Assembly (NCBI GenBank): GCA_017537045.1
Contig: JAFYLN010000212.1
Location: 1 to 11,225, forward strand
Source: Oscillospiraceae bacterium
Lineage (GTDB): Bacteria; Bacillota_A; Clostridia; Oscillospirales; Oscillospiraceae
DNA length: 11,225 nt
Direction: 5' to 3'
Shown here: positions 1 through 7,734 of the stretch, one piece after another
Layout: every line of letters begins with the position of its first letter
Position numbering within the stretch: the first letter of the stretch is position 1
Program-made: the position numbers and the translations under genes
Notes under the pieces: generated by a model
Databases searched by the model: none
Told to the model about the DNA's origin: nothing
The model's input: only the letters and a program-made list of their open reading frames with translations

Positions 1-94
1 CTACATCGATTATTATAACAACAGGCGCATCAAGGCAAGACTAAAGGGCTTGCCGCCTGCATTACACAGACAGCAAGCCCTCTTGGCTGCTTAA
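1..94 (+). pseudogene. C-terminal end of IS3-family transposase (OrfB), cut by the window edge
   Basis: Reading from base 2, an open frame gives about 30 residues (YIDYYNNRRIKARLKGL then PPALHRQQALLAA) and stops at TAA 92-94. The YIxYYNxxRI-K-LKG pattern is the usual C-terminus of the DDE integrase OrfB in IS3-family elements, IS150 type. Only the tail lies in the window, so whether the whole gene is intact cannot be judged. It points toward the glucosyltransferase gene, which is on the opposite strand and ends 63 bases further on. Confidence 0.8.
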
Positions 95-140
95 ACAATT
101 TGAGTTAGAAATATTTGTCTAACTTTTTGGGGTCACATCA
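95..140 (+). mobile_element. Right end of the IS3-family element (probable terminal inverted repeat)
   Basis: Just after the OrfB stop comes a stretch that reads, on the minus strand, TGATGTGACCCCAAAAAGTT followed by AGACA (about 116-140). A GACCCCAAAAAGTTAGACA core with a TG...CA end is typical of IS150-type IS3 ends as I know them. The matching left end lies outside the window, so the exact last base (near 140) is an estimate. The insertion sits only about 18 bases past the stop codon of the convergent glucosyltransferase gene and does not disrupt it. Confidence 0.55.
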
Positions 141-157
141 GCCGGGGTGCCTTCCTG

Positions 158-1723
158 TTATTTTCTGTTTTCGTATGCGATCTCGTAGGGCTGCTTGGGG
201 ACATAGACCTCAGCGAGCTTGACCACCACGCGACCGTCGATGATGGCGATGCTGCCGTCGCTGGGGTACAGGGGCATGGCACGGAAGTCCTCACTGGAGG
301 AGACCTGGATCATGGTTTCCTCGGGGGGTTCATGCCAGGGGACGTTGAGCCAGTCGTTGAGGTAGTAATAGACATGCTTGTTCAGGCTCAGAACGGTGGA
401 GGACATGCAGCTGTAATGCTCCACAGGGGAAAACTCCTCCACACCGCTGTAATAGACATTCCGGGGGAAGGTGCCGATGATGACCACCTCCATGTCCTGC
501 TGATAGTCCTCGGTTGCCTCCACGCGGCCGACCAGATTGGTGCAGAAGGCCTCGGTGGCGCGGTGGGCGGTGGCGGAGGAGGTATAGGCCAGGTTGCAGA
601 CCTGGGCGCAGAGCAGGAGCAGGAATGCGGAGCAGGCGCAGGCGGCAATGCGGATCCAGCGGACGTTCTTCACTGACAGCTCCCACTTCCGGTCAGCCAG
701 CGCGGCACAAAGAATATACACAAATACGAAGGAGTAGCGGGTGATGGGGCTGGTCTCGGAAACGAGCTGGGTGAAATTGAAGGCAAGGGGCAGCAGCACA
801 GCGCCGACCACAAGCAGAGCGATCCGCAGGGGCTGACGGAAGAGCCTGTCCTTTGCCAGGGTCATGAGCGCACAGACTCCGGCCGTGCCGATCAGCGCCA
901 GATGTGCCAGAACCATCGGTGCGCCCACATAGCCAGCGGCACCGGGCTTCAGGAAATAGCGCAGGAAGTCGCGGTAGACGGCAACAACTGCACCGAGGGA
1001 GAAGCCCACGGAATCCATGCCCTTGTACGACAGCAGCTCCATGCCCTTGGCGAACAGGAAGAGCTTCATCATGCCATAGTATACAACCGCACCCAGTGCC
1101 AGCATCCCCAGAATCCGGAAGCCGCCGCGGACGGTTTCCATGAGATCCTTTTCCCGATCCAGAAGATCCAGGATCACGCAGCCGAGAGCCAGGGAAACAG
1201 CCACCGCAAAATAGGCCTGATAGGTGCCCACGGCGCAGGCCAGGGGGATCGCGCCCAGCCAGAACAGCCGGGGATATCTGCGAACCAGCCAGACGGAAAG
1301 CACCGCCAGGAAAATGGCGAAAGCGTAGGCGGAGGCGGTGAACATATACAGATAGGTGTAGGCAAGAGCGGGGAAGGAAGCCACAAATCCGCCGCAGAGG
1401 ACACTGGCCTCAACGGAGCGCAGCTGCAGGCAATCCACGATCAGTGCGGCAGATGCACCGAGAAACAGCAGGCTCAGCCCGCCGATCAGACCGGGTGCCT
1501 GCAGATAGCCGTGGAACATGGAGGCAAAATGCAGGAACCAGCGACCGGAAACGGTCATCTGCTGCTCGTCAAAAATTCTGCTCAGACCATCGGAGTTGGG
1601 GATGATGTTGCTGAAGGCAAACAGATGCACCATAAGTCCGACGATGATGGCAGCCAGAAAAGCCGCCCGGGATGGGACGGAGAGCTTTTGCCAGAGAGGA
1701 AATGCTTTTTTCTGTTCAGGCAT
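158..1723 (-). CDS. GtrII-like membrane glucosyltransferase domain protein
   Basis: The product has 521 residues, about the length expected for the GtrII family, with roughly ten hydrophobic segments from residue 20 to about 375 and a more polar C-terminal part (about 385-521). After the first membrane segment comes the SNIIPNSDG motif (residues 38-46; Asp45 is the likely catalytic acid in the first outer loop), then a SGRW motif (59-62), both typical of GtrII-type proteins. Known members move glucose from an undecaprenyl-phosphate carrier to a cell-surface polymer. In a Gram-positive host the acceptor would be a wall polysaccharide or teichoic acid, which is an inference. The ATG is preceded by AAAGGAGTG and a good promoter at 1766-1795. 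It has no pathway neighbours here: an IS end lies downstream and a terminator upstream. GC content is much higher than in the 4.8-kb locus, so this is probably older chromosomal DNA or came from a different source. Confidence 0.82.
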   Translation of the reverse strand: MPEQKKAFPLWQKLSVPSRAAFLAAIIVGLMVHLFAFSNIIPNSDGLSRIFDEQQMTVSGRWFLHFASMFHGYLQAPGLIGGLSLLFLGASAALIVDCLQLRSVEASVLCGGFVASFPALAYTYLYMFTASAYAFAIFLAVLSVWLVRRYPRLFWLGAIPLACAVGTYQAYFAVAVSLALGCVILDLLDREKDLMETVRGGFRILGMLALGAVVYYGMMKLFLFAKGMELLSYKGMDSVGFSLGAVVAVYRDFLRYFLKPGAAGYVGAPMVLAHLALIGTAGVCALMTLAKDRLFRQPLRIALLVVGAVLLPLAFNFTQLVSETSPITRYSFVFVYILCAALADRKWELSVKNVRWIRIAACACSAFLLLLCAQVCNLAYTSSATAHRATEAFCTNLVGRVEATEDYQQDMEVVIIGTFPRNVYYSGVEEFSPVEHYSCMSSTVLSLNKHVYYYLNDWLNVPWHEPPEETMIQVSSSEDFRAMPLYPSDGSIAIIDGRVVVKLAEVYVPKQPYEIAYENRK

Positions 1724-1765
1724 GGATGAACACTCCTTTAATCATGCATTGATAATCACAGGAGT

Positions 1766-1795
1766 ATGATACGATGGCAGAAGCGGATTTGTCAA
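1766..1795 (-). promoter_or_regulatory. Sigma-A-type promoter of the glucosyltransferase gene
   Basis: On the minus strand there is a perfect TTGACA -35 box (1795-1790), an 18-base spacer and a TATCAT -10 box (1771-1766, one mismatch to TATAAT). Transcription would start about 35 bases upstream of the ATG at 1723, leaving room for the AAAGGAGTG ribosome binding site. Confidence 0.7.
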
Positions 1796-1853
1796 TCCTG
1801 AAAATGCAGAAAATGTGTGTCTGCATCAGCGGAGGAATCGATTTGCAGAGGTG

Positions 1854-1900
1854 TCGATTCCGTCGAGCCGGAATCGAGCGACAGTCCGCCGGACTGTCGC
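1854..1900. repeat. Two adjacent hairpins in the intergenic region, probably part of a dispersed repeat
   Basis: Two perfect inverted repeats lie back to back. The first has 9-bp arms (1854-1862 and 1869-1877) with a 6-base loop. The second has 10-bp arms (GCGACAGTCC, 1878-1887 and 1891-1900) with a 3-base loop. The GACAGTCC-GGACTGTC hairpin followed by TTCGATTCCC and then a strong terminator looks like intergenic repeat units I associate with Oscillospiraceae genomes; that association is from memory. Short open frames through this block on both strands are translations of the repeat and are not called as genes. Confidence 0.5.
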
Positions 1901-1939
1901 ATTTGGATCGTTCGATTCCCCTCAGACCAATACCATACC

Positions 1940-1977
1940 AAAAAGAAGAACCACCCCGAAGGGTGGTTCTTCTTTTT
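1940..1977. terminator. Strong bidirectional rho-independent terminator
   Basis: A perfect 17-bp inverted repeat (1940-1956 and 1961-1977) encloses a CGAA tetraloop. The GC-rich core AACCACCC/GGGTGGTT is flanked by an A run on the left and a T run on the right, so it can end transcription in both directions. On the minus strand it lies about 120 bases past the stop of the TetR gene and would terminate that operon, insulating the glucosyltransferase gene and its promoter further downstream. Confidence 0.85.
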
Positions 1978-2001
1978 GAATTAGTTTGATAATAATGATA
2001 C

Positions 2002-2063
2002 GGTTTCATATGGTTTCAAAAGGTTTCACTCAAAAATGAAACCATAGTAAGGAAAGTGAAACC
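2002..2063. repeat. GGTTTCA cluster: three 10-bp-phased direct copies and two inverted copies
   Basis: GGTTTCA starts at 2002, 2012 and 2022, exactly one helical turn apart. The reverse complement TGAAACC follows at 2037-2043 and 2057-2063, 20 bp apart. Longer inverted pairs exist: ATGGTTTCA at 2010-2018 with TGAAACCAT at 2037-2045, and GGTTTCACT at 2022-2030 with AGTGAAACC at 2055-2063. Such phasing suggests a protein binding on one face of the helix, for example a regulator, a recombination accessory factor or an initiator. It lies between the TetR stop codon and the terminator, so it is not in an obvious promoter position. The role is unknown. Confidence 0.6.
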
Positions 2064-2093
2064 ATACCGATCAGTTCGACAAATTGGAATTGG

Positions 2094-2678
2094 TCACTCT
2101 CTTCCAAAGATGCAGTAGTGAATGACGGATGATATATCCTCGATGTTTTTACTGCAAGCATCCTTCAGCCATTCTTTGATGATTGCGGTTATGCCATTCA
2201 AGTAGAACATCATCACATAATGTTGCTCATCTCTTGGATAGTGAAATCTGTCCAGTATGGGATGAAACACATCGTCAAATAATCTTTGGAAAATAGCTTT
2301 GGAATCAAAAGTAGTTGGCTGCGACAATACCGCCGCAAAAAGCCGTTGGTTCTCTTTAATAAAAGAAAGATAGGGATGTAGGTATTTCTCGTTGATGAAA
2401 TTCAGCTCCTGCAAATCGCAATTCTCATATTTCGATGCGATACTTTCCATATCAATGGAAAAATAGGAAGCAAAATTATCCAGAACATAGGTTGTTGCTT
2501 CTTTTAACAGATCAGCAGTATTTTCGTAGTGCAGGTAAAAGGTTGATCGATTAACGCCGGCATCCTCGCAAATTTCACTAATAGTGATATACTCGAAAGG
2601 CTTTTTCTCGAGCAAGGAAAGGAGTGCCTTGTCAAACCGCACCGCTGTGTTGAAGTATTTGCTTTCCGCTTTATTCAA
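2094..2678 (-). CDS. TetR/AcrR-family transcriptional regulator
   Basis: The product has 194 residues from a TTG start at 2678. This start is chosen because AAGGGAGGG (2694-2686) lies 7 bases upstream; the longer frame beginning with TTG at 2699 would start upstream of that site. The N-terminal helix-turn-helix (about 31-51, ITISEICEDAGVNRSTFYLHY) is a textbook TetR-type DNA-binding domain: three-helix bundle, recognition helix VNRSTFY, HYE at the turn. The rest is a helical ligand/dimerisation domain resembling the C-terminal type of DhaS-like regulators (hydrophobic FYLNGITAIIKEWL near the end). The gene starts 21 bases after the stop of the small membrane protein gene, so the two are probably co-transcribed and the regulator probably controls its own operon. 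The ligand is not recognisable. Confidence 0.85.
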   Translation of the reverse strand: MNKAESKYFNTAVRFDKALLSLLEKKPFEYITISEICEDAGVNRSTFYLHYENTADLLKEATTYVLDNFASYFSIDMESIASKYENCDLQELNFINEKYLHPYLSFIKENQRLFAAVLSQPTTFDSKAIFQRLFDDVFHPILDRFHYPRDEQHYVMMFYLNGITAIIKEWLKDACSKNIEDISSVIHYCIFGRE

Positions 2679-2699
2679 AAGCAATCCCTCCCTTACCAA

Positions 2700-3044
2700 T
2701 TATTTCTGCTCGCTAATCTGGCGGGCCAGCTCCACAATTTCATAGGCATACTTTGCCTTGCTCTTTTCCAGCATCTTCTTGTAGATGGGGTAATTGATAC
2801 CGCAGCCAACCATGCCGATGACACCAATGAGGATACCCAGCACCATGCTATTTCCGATAACCTTCATAGCCAGGCACATACCTGTGCCGAAAATAAGTGC
2901 GGAAATGATGCCGAAAGAGTAGGTAAAGATGGTAGCAGGGAGCTTTGCTTTGTTGTCCAATTTTTTCAAGGCAACAATTTTGGAGTTGTCTTTGGGGGCA
3001 TAGTCCTTTGCAATAGATTCTGCCCAAATTTTATCTGTGTTCAT
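2700..3044 (-). CDS. Small two-helix membrane protein of unknown function
   Basis: The product has 114 residues: a charged N-terminus (about 1-35, with APKDNSKIVALKKLD), two hydrophobic segments (about 36-59 and 65-88) separated by a short turn, and a basic C-terminal tail ending in an amphipathic helix (YEIVELARQISEQ). There is no signal peptidase site and no enzyme motif. The N-terminal block is reminiscent of a family of short Clostridia membrane proteins found with TetR regulators, but I do not know its function. The ATG at 3044 has an excellent AAAGGAGG site 6 bases upstream. It is the first gene of a two-gene operon with the TetR regulator, so it is the likely regulated target, perhaps linked to membrane stress or export. 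That last point is a guess. Confidence 0.75.
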   Translation of the reverse strand: MNTDKIWAESIAKDYAPKDNSKIVALKKLDNKAKLPATIFTYSFGIISALIFGTGMCLAMKVIGNSMVLGILIGVIGMVGCGINYPIYKKMLEKSKAKYAYEIVELARQISEQK

Positions 3045-3110
3045 GTTTGAACCTCCTTTTTGATTCTTACAGTCATATTTTACCGCTCAAAAAGAAAGAA
3101 CTGAACAACA

Positions 3111-3144
3111 TGAATTTTGATTTGTGTTGAGTTAAGAAAATTCA
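3111..3144. promoter_or_regulatory. Inverted repeat upstream of the membrane protein/TetR operon, possible operator
   Basis: TGAATTTT (3111-3118) and AAAATTCA (3137-3144) form a perfect 8-bp inverted repeat with an 18-base gap, 67-100 bases upstream of the operon's first ATG. A TetR-family dimer often binds such a site upstream of its own operon. No convincing -35/-10 pair was found here, and the arms are AT-rich, so chance is possible. Confidence 0.25.
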
Positions 3145-3197
3145 AGTTTGTCGAATTGGTTATATCACTTTCTTATCAAATTTTCTACAATAAAAAT

Positions 3198-3232
3198 AGC
3201 ACGATGGTTCGTATCAAAACCATCGTGCTTTT
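3198..3232. terminator. Rho-independent terminator at the end of the serine recombinase gene
   Basis: A perfect 12-bp stem AGCACGATGGTT (3198-3209 and 3218-3229) with an 8-base loop is followed, on the minus strand, by ATTTTTA. It begins at the recombinase stop codon (TAA, 3233-3231), so it ends that transcript and separates it from the membrane protein/TetR operon. The T run on the plus strand is short (TTT), so it is weaker in that direction. Confidence 0.8.
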
Positions 3233-4733
3233 ATGGTGGAATACTAATTACAGCACCTGAACCCGAAGAAGTTTTATTTACAGCCTGTTTTAGGCTGTTT
3301 TCGATACTTTTGCGAGGGATATTCTCTGCACGCAGGGTAGCGTTTCCTGCATTGAAGATGATGGTGAAGTAGTCATCGTACAAGTAAACCGAATTGACGA
3401 AAATGGTGATCAGTGTCTTTCTCTTTACCTTATCCGTTCCGGGAAGATCACGAAGATAGTTCAGAAATGCGAGAATATGCTCCAGCTGCAGCGTGGGTTG
3501 CTTTCGCTTTTCCTTGGCCAGCTGCTTTTCCAGTGCTTCCTTTTCAGCTTCACGCTGCTGGATCCGCTTTGAAATCCGCTCTGGGGACTGACCCTTTTCC
3601 ATGGCAACCCACAGGTTTTCAATGGCCTCGTCTGCTTCCTTGATGGCGTTCCTCAGATTCTTGATGGAGAGATATTCGCCGCCAGCCTGACAGGCTTTGA
3701 TGACTTCCTCCGCAATGATTTGGATTCGCTCAGGTGTCAGAAGCTGAGCGCAAATATCAGCGACTTGCCCTTCAAGCAGATCCTTGGGGACGATCTTCTT
3801 GTCGCAGGTTTTCTTCTGGGATCCAACACAGGAGTAGTAATGATATACCTTTCCCAGTTTGCCGGTACCGCTGTACCCAATCATGGGCTTTCCGCAGTGA
3901 CCACAGAACAACTTCGTAGTCAATAGATAATCATCCTTGGCCTTTGCTTTCCCGCCATGCACACTGTTCGATGCGATCATGTCCTGGACCCGGAAGAAAA
4001 TGTCGTCATCTACGATTCGGGGCATACCGTTGGGAGTCTCGATTCCGTCGTAGGTATAGTATCCGATATATCGTCTATTCCTTAAGAGCCGGTGCAGGCT
4101 GTTCTTGTTGAACTCCCGGCCAATGGATGTTTTTACCCGGCGGTTATTGAGATCCTGCGTAATATCCACCGCCCGCTCTCCGTTTGCGTATCGACGGAAG
4201 ATCTCGCGGACGATTTTCGCTTCATCTTCATCGACATAGAACCGGCGATCCTTGTCGACCTTATACCCAAGACCGGGATTGCTGCCGTTGGACAGGCACT
4301 TGGATGCATTGATCTTTCTGCCTCGGTTGATCTTTTGGGAAAGCTCCGCAGAGTAGTATTCCGCCATGCTTTCCAAGACACCTTCGATCAAGATGCCGGA
4401 TGCATCCTCCGTAATATTTTCCCGGGCGGAGAGGACACGCACACCGTTCTTCTTGAGCCGGGATTTATAGATGGCACTGTCGTAACGATTTCGGGCGAAG
4501 CGGTCCAGCTGATAGACAAGCACACCCTGGAATGCGTGCTTCTCGCTGTCCTGAATCATCCGCTGAAAATCGGTTCGGTTGTCCGATGTACCGCTTTGCG
4601 CCCGGTCGATGTATTCGCCGATAACGGTGTACTGGTGGGCGTTGGCATACTCATAACAAACCTTCAGTTGGCCCTCAATTGATTGCTCCGTCTGAGAGTG
4701 ACTGGAGAACCGGGCGTAGATGACTATGTTCAT
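3231..4733 (-). CDS. Large serine recombinase (site-specific integrase/resolvase family)
   Basis: This is a 500-residue DNA recombinase. The N-terminal catalytic resolvase domain (about 1-145) has YARFSS with Arg8 and the nucleophile Ser10, then the LDRFARN motif (76-82, with Asp77, Arg78 and Arg81). The central recombinase domain (about 150-260) includes NPGLGYKVD and the LLRNRRYIGYY motif (217-226). A zinc ribbon follows (CGHC, Cys277/Cys280, then Cys302 and Cys310), and then a coiled-coil segment rich in Glu/Lys (about 358-412) before a C-terminal tail. Length and domain order match intact transposon or phage-type large serine integrases, which cut attachment sites and join them through a 5'-phosphoserine link. 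The ATG at 4733 has an AGGAGG site. It probably moves the element that carries the neighbouring SMEK/STAND locus; its attachment sites are not identified. Confidence 0.93.
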   Translation of the reverse strand: MNIVIYARFSSHSQTEQSIEGQLKVCYEYANAHQYTVIGEYIDRAQSGTSDNRTDFQRMIQDSEKHAFQGVLVYQLDRFARNRYDSAIYKSRLKKNGVRVLSARENITEDASGILIEGVLESMAEYYSAELSQKINRGRKINASKCLSNGSNPGLGYKVDKDRRFYVDEDEAKIVREIFRRYANGERAVDITQDLNNRRVKTSIGREFNKNSLHRLLRNRRYIGYYTYDGIETPNGMPRIVDDDIFFRVQDMIASNSVHGGKAKAKDDYLLTTKLFCGHCGKPMIGYSGTGKLGKVYHYYSCVGSQKKTCDKKIVPKDLLEGQVADICAQLLTPERIQIIAEEVIKACQAGGEYLSIKNLRNAIKEADEAIENLWVAMEKGQSPERISKRIQQREAEKEALEKQLAKEKRKQPTLQLEHILAFLNYLRDLPGTDKVKRKTLITIFVNSVYLYDDYFTIIFNAGNATLRAENIPRKSIENSLKQAVNKTSSGSGAVISIPP

Positions 4734-4742
4734 TTTGTTACC

Positions 4743-4782
4743 TCCTGCATCGTGTAATCTATACTAATTACACGATGCAGGA
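4743..4782. promoter_or_regulatory. Long palindrome overlapping the recombinase promoter and ribosome binding site
   Basis: The arms are perfect over 16 bp (4743-4758 and 4767-4782) around an 8-base centre (CTATACTA). The left arm ends inside the AGGAGG ribosome binding site of the recombinase. The right arm covers the predicted -10 box. It is therefore well placed as an operator for a repressor, possibly the recombinase itself. Any longer transcript arriving from the upstream locus would form a hairpin that partly hides the ribosome binding site. Which of these applies is not shown. Confidence 0.6.
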
Positions 4783-4795
4783 ATTGTATTTGCAA
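4767..4795 (-). promoter_or_regulatory. Predicted promoter of the serine recombinase gene
   Basis: On the minus strand, TTGCAA (4795-4790, 4 of 6 to the -35 consensus), a 17-base spacer and TGTAAT (4772-4767, 5 of 6 to the -10 consensus). The predicted start near 4760 falls inside the palindrome centre, leaving a leader of about 27 bases. Confidence 0.45.
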
Positions 4796-4872
4796 AGGCA
4801 GAGAACGAAAAATTATTAATGGAGTATAATAGTTATGGTTGCTCTTTTTGTAGATAAAGGACTACCGTATTT

Positions 4873-7734
4873 TCAATGCAAACGGAACTCATCCAAGAGA
4901 ACAGCTGCATCCTCGTAATTTAATCCAACCAACGTTTCTAGTATATTTTCGTAGGCTGCGGTTAACTCGTAGTCTTGCTTAATTGCTGCACTGTGTACAA
5001 TGAATGCTTTATAAATGATTGATTGCACAATTGTTTGCCCGTCTTTAATGATTCTGGGAAAACGGCTGGAGTCTGTTCTAAGTTCAGTAAAGCAGCTGCT
5101 GACTGAAAGCAAAATATGGGGGAGTAGCTTATCTATACGTAGCTGATGTATCGTACAAAGCATTTCCTTCAGGTGATACTTTCCATATTTTGAGAACTGC
5201 TCGTTCAAGAAAGAAATGTCGCCATACGAGTATTCTGTGAGACATTTGCTAAAGTCTATCATGAAAGAACCTGGATCACAAAGGAAAAGCGACTTGTACA
5301 ATTCGATTCTAACTCGATCTACCTGTATCTTGTTAACTTTCCCTTCTAAGTACTTTATGGTCGACTTGTAGGCGTTTCTTTGAGTGGGATTCTGCCAAGC
5401 ATCAAGATAAACAGGAAGAAAATGGCCGAATATTTTCAGATAGAAAGAAATGGTATCTTCCGTAAATAAAGAAAAGTCCATTTTATCAAAGAGAATGTCG
5501 ATTGCACATGTAGCATTATGGCTGGAATATACTACTTCTTTTCTGAACATTTCAGCCAGTTCGAATTCCGAAAAGGAGTCCAAAACATCATGCCTATCGT
5601 ATCTTCGACGGTTTTGATAATTGAGGTGCCAGCATTCAACTAAGTATAGCATTATTTTTTTAATTAGCTCTCTGAAGAACACATTACTTAGCTTTAATCC
5701 ACAGCTAGAAATTCGGCTCATTATTGAAATATCGTAATTGGTCATATCAAACTGCTCAATCTCTAATTCAGATTCAGCATACAGATACTTCGCTATTATG
5801 GCATCACGTTGACTGATATAAGCCTGACCATTTCCTTCTTCGATTATCAAGCGATCTACTTCAGACAATTTCCGGGTTACATTAGGAATGAATTCGATGT
5901 TGGAATGATTCGGTTTTTTGTCTAAATAATCGGCATTATACTTTTGATGATCCATTTCGTCTTTGGCCAGCATCACAATTGTATTGAGTATAGAACGTGC
6001 GATCTTCTCGTTATTCGCGAGAAACTCTTTGGCTAGATTTGCAATTTCGGAAATAAGACCATTGTGCCCTCTGTATAGCAAGAGATCCAAAATTAGGAGT
6101 TTCAAGCTGTCCTTTGTATTGGCGTATATCTCGGTATTAATTTGTTCAAACAGAACTTTATTCAAGCTTGTTTCGACGGCAAAAGTTCCATTAGAAAGGA
6201 TACGTCTTATTCCATCGATCCACAGATTACAGAGCTGAGTCCTTGTTGCCGCTGTTATTACCAGTTTCTTAAGCACAATCGCAACAAGCATCATCAACGG
6301 ATTTTCGCATACTAAGCGAGTTGTATCTTGCTCCATAGCTAATAGCGTTTCGTCAACAAGTGCCATAACATCAGATGAATTGATGTTATCATTCATCACA
6401 TTTTTGAAGCAATCATGAAGTCTATTAACTAAGGAACTGCTATTATCACCGGTTTCTGCTTTCTCTTCCACATACCTTGCAGCTTCTCCGGAGATGCGTG
6501 GAGAGAATACAATGTGCTTCTCATCGAGAATTTCGCATACGGCGTCTCTGGCGTCCATCCTTTGAACTTGAAGTAACTGATCACCACCCAATTGATCGGA
6601 TTCTACTTTTGCATATAGATAGTCCAACATGTCGTGACAGCGTTGTCTAAGAAGTGTGTCGGTATGGAGTTGAAGATCAATTACATAATCGCGCAGAAGG
6701 CATTTACAAGCCTCATCTCTTTTGTATCGATGATCCAGGCTAGGAATACCCATAGTACGCATCATCTGTTTCTCAAGTAAATTTCTTGTCGGATCAGGCA
6801 CAAGCGATGTATATCGAGGAATATCATATTTGAGCAGATAAAGGCTGGATGCCAAATCGAGAGCATATCCAGGGAGCTCACGTTGGAAATGCATGCCAAC
6901 ATTTTCAATAATGGTCAAGAATGCAATGTTGTTTGCGTCAGAATAAAGCTTATCCTTAATCCATTTTGCAAAGGTCTTTCCTAAATTGTCATCGTGTAGA
7001 TGGGCAGATATATTATTTATGATCATACGATTAAGTAGATAAATAATATCACTAATCAAAGTAGGCATTTTGTACTCGTCGATGCTGATTAACCACATAT
7101 TTGGGTGGCCCCAGTAAGTACGAGTTTGCTTTGATTCAGCAAAATAGATTTCAATACTGGTGATACAGTCAGGTTTATTTTCCGCAAATTTCGATATCAA
7201 ACGATTCACAAAAGAAATAGCCCAATCGAATCCTTCCCAAAACTTAAGCCGGAAGAGGTTAATGAGAAACGGATTACTGAAAACATTCCGAAATTCACTC
7301 TCATAGTGCTCCGCTGTTCTATTTAAACCAAACAAGTAATCATCACTTAAGTGACCGTAGAAGAATGATTCTGAGTTTTTATTATCATGAGTCCAATAGG
7401 TTTCGAAGAGGGAGCAAAGCTCTTTGCTAAAAGAGAGCATCATTTGAGGGTATACATTCTTCATCGACCATTGAATAGTATCGCTTGCAATGCGTTCCTT
7501 GGCACGATCATTTTCCGTGTAATACATAGACATTTTATCAAGGAAGAATTTAAGCCAATCGTAGCATGCATTTGGCATTCTGTAGATTACCGTAAGGTTC
7601 GGTTCGGCCAGCTTAATAAAAAGGTAGTAATCTCTTGCAAGACATTCATCCAGGAACTGATCAACATAATGGGCGGCGATATTGCATGCCAATGGTGCCA
7701 CATCCTCGTTGTTACTTTGTTTTGAATAATCCAA
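4873..7734 (-). CDS. C-terminal helical region of the split SMEK/STAND protein (third part)
   Basis: An open frame of 953 codons with no recognised enzyme motif. The sequence is rich in Leu, Ile, Asp, Asn and Tyr, with repeated amphipathic helix-like blocks and no membrane segments or signal peptide. This suggests a long alpha-helical, solenoid-like region such as the sensor part of STAND proteins. The apparent start is a TTG with no ribosome binding site, directly after a six-T run, and it lies inside the preceding frame, which it overlaps by 148 bases. A one-base shift at the T run joins the preceding frame to this one as ...KLF-LDYSKQ. It is therefore almost certainly the C-terminal two thirds of the upstream protein and not an independent gene. 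The frame is open to a TGA at 4875-4873. No clear terminator follows it. Confidence 0.6.
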   Translation of the reverse strand: MDYSKQSNNEDVAPLACNIAAHYVDQFLDECLARDYYLFIKLAEPNLTVIYRMPNACYDWLKFFLDKMSMYYTENDRAKERIASDTIQWSMKNVYPQMMLSFSKELCSLFETYWTHDNKNSESFFYGHLSDDYLFGLNRTAEHYESEFRNVFSNPFLINLFRLKFWEGFDWAISFVNRLISKFAENKPDCITSIEIYFAESKQTRTYWGHPNMWLISIDEYKMPTLISDIIYLLNRMIINNISAHLHDDNLGKTFAKWIKDKLYSDANNIAFLTIIENVGMHFQRELPGYALDLASSLYLLKYDIPRYTSLVPDPTRNLLEKQMMRTMGIPSLDHRYKRDEACKCLLRDYVIDLQLHTDTLLRQRCHDMLDYLYAKVESDQLGGDQLLQVQRMDARDAVCEILDEKHIVFSPRISGEAARYVEEKAETGDNSSSLVNRLHDCFKNVMNDNINSSDVMALVDETLLAMEQDTTRLVCENPLMMLVAIVLKKLVITAATRTQLCNLWIDGIRRILSNGTFAVETSLNKVLFEQINTEIYANTKDSLKLLILDLLLYRGHNGLISEIANLAKEFLANNEKIARSILNTIVMLAKDEMDHQKYNADYLDKKPNHSNIEFIPNVTRKLSEVDRLIIEEGNGQAYISQRDAIIAKYLYAESELEIEQFDMTNYDISIMSRISSCGLKLSNVFFRELIKKIMLYLVECWHLNYQNRRRYDRHDVLDSFSEFELAEMFRKEVVYSSHNATCAIDILFDKMDFSLFTEDTISFYLKIFGHFLPVYLDAWQNPTQRNAYKSTIKYLEGKVNKIQVDRVRIELYKSLFLCDPGSFMIDFSKCLTEYSYGDISFLNEQFSKYGKYHLKEMLCTIHQLRIDKLLPHILLSVSSCFTELRTDSSRFPRIIKDGQTIVQSIIYKAFIVHSAAIKQDYELTAAYENILETLVGLNYEDAAVLLDEFRLH

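Noticed and set aside
332..1769. Long plus-strand frames opposite the glucosyltransferase gene, including one of 275 codons at 902-1729
   Set aside because: They are antisense shadows in GC-rich DNA with no membrane or domain pattern. The minus-strand frame has a ribosome binding site, a promoter and a recognisable family.
1716..2009. Open frames of 97 codons (-) and 71 codons (+, 1774-1989) in the intergenic region
   Set aside because: They run through the hairpins, the terminator stem and the glucosyltransferase promoter, lack a suitable ribosome binding site and encode low-quality protein. They are translations of the repeat block.
2065..3160. Similar stretches with GAATTGGT near 2086 and 3153 as a pair of attachment sites flanking the membrane protein/TetR operon
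   Set aside because: The shared core is only about 8 bases, with poor alignment around it in AT-rich DNA. Chance is a sufficient explanation.
4092..4682. Plus-strand frame of 196 codons opposite the serine recombinase
   Set aside because: It lies wholly antisense to the catalytic and recombinase domains of a clearly real gene and has no recognisable domain or start signal.
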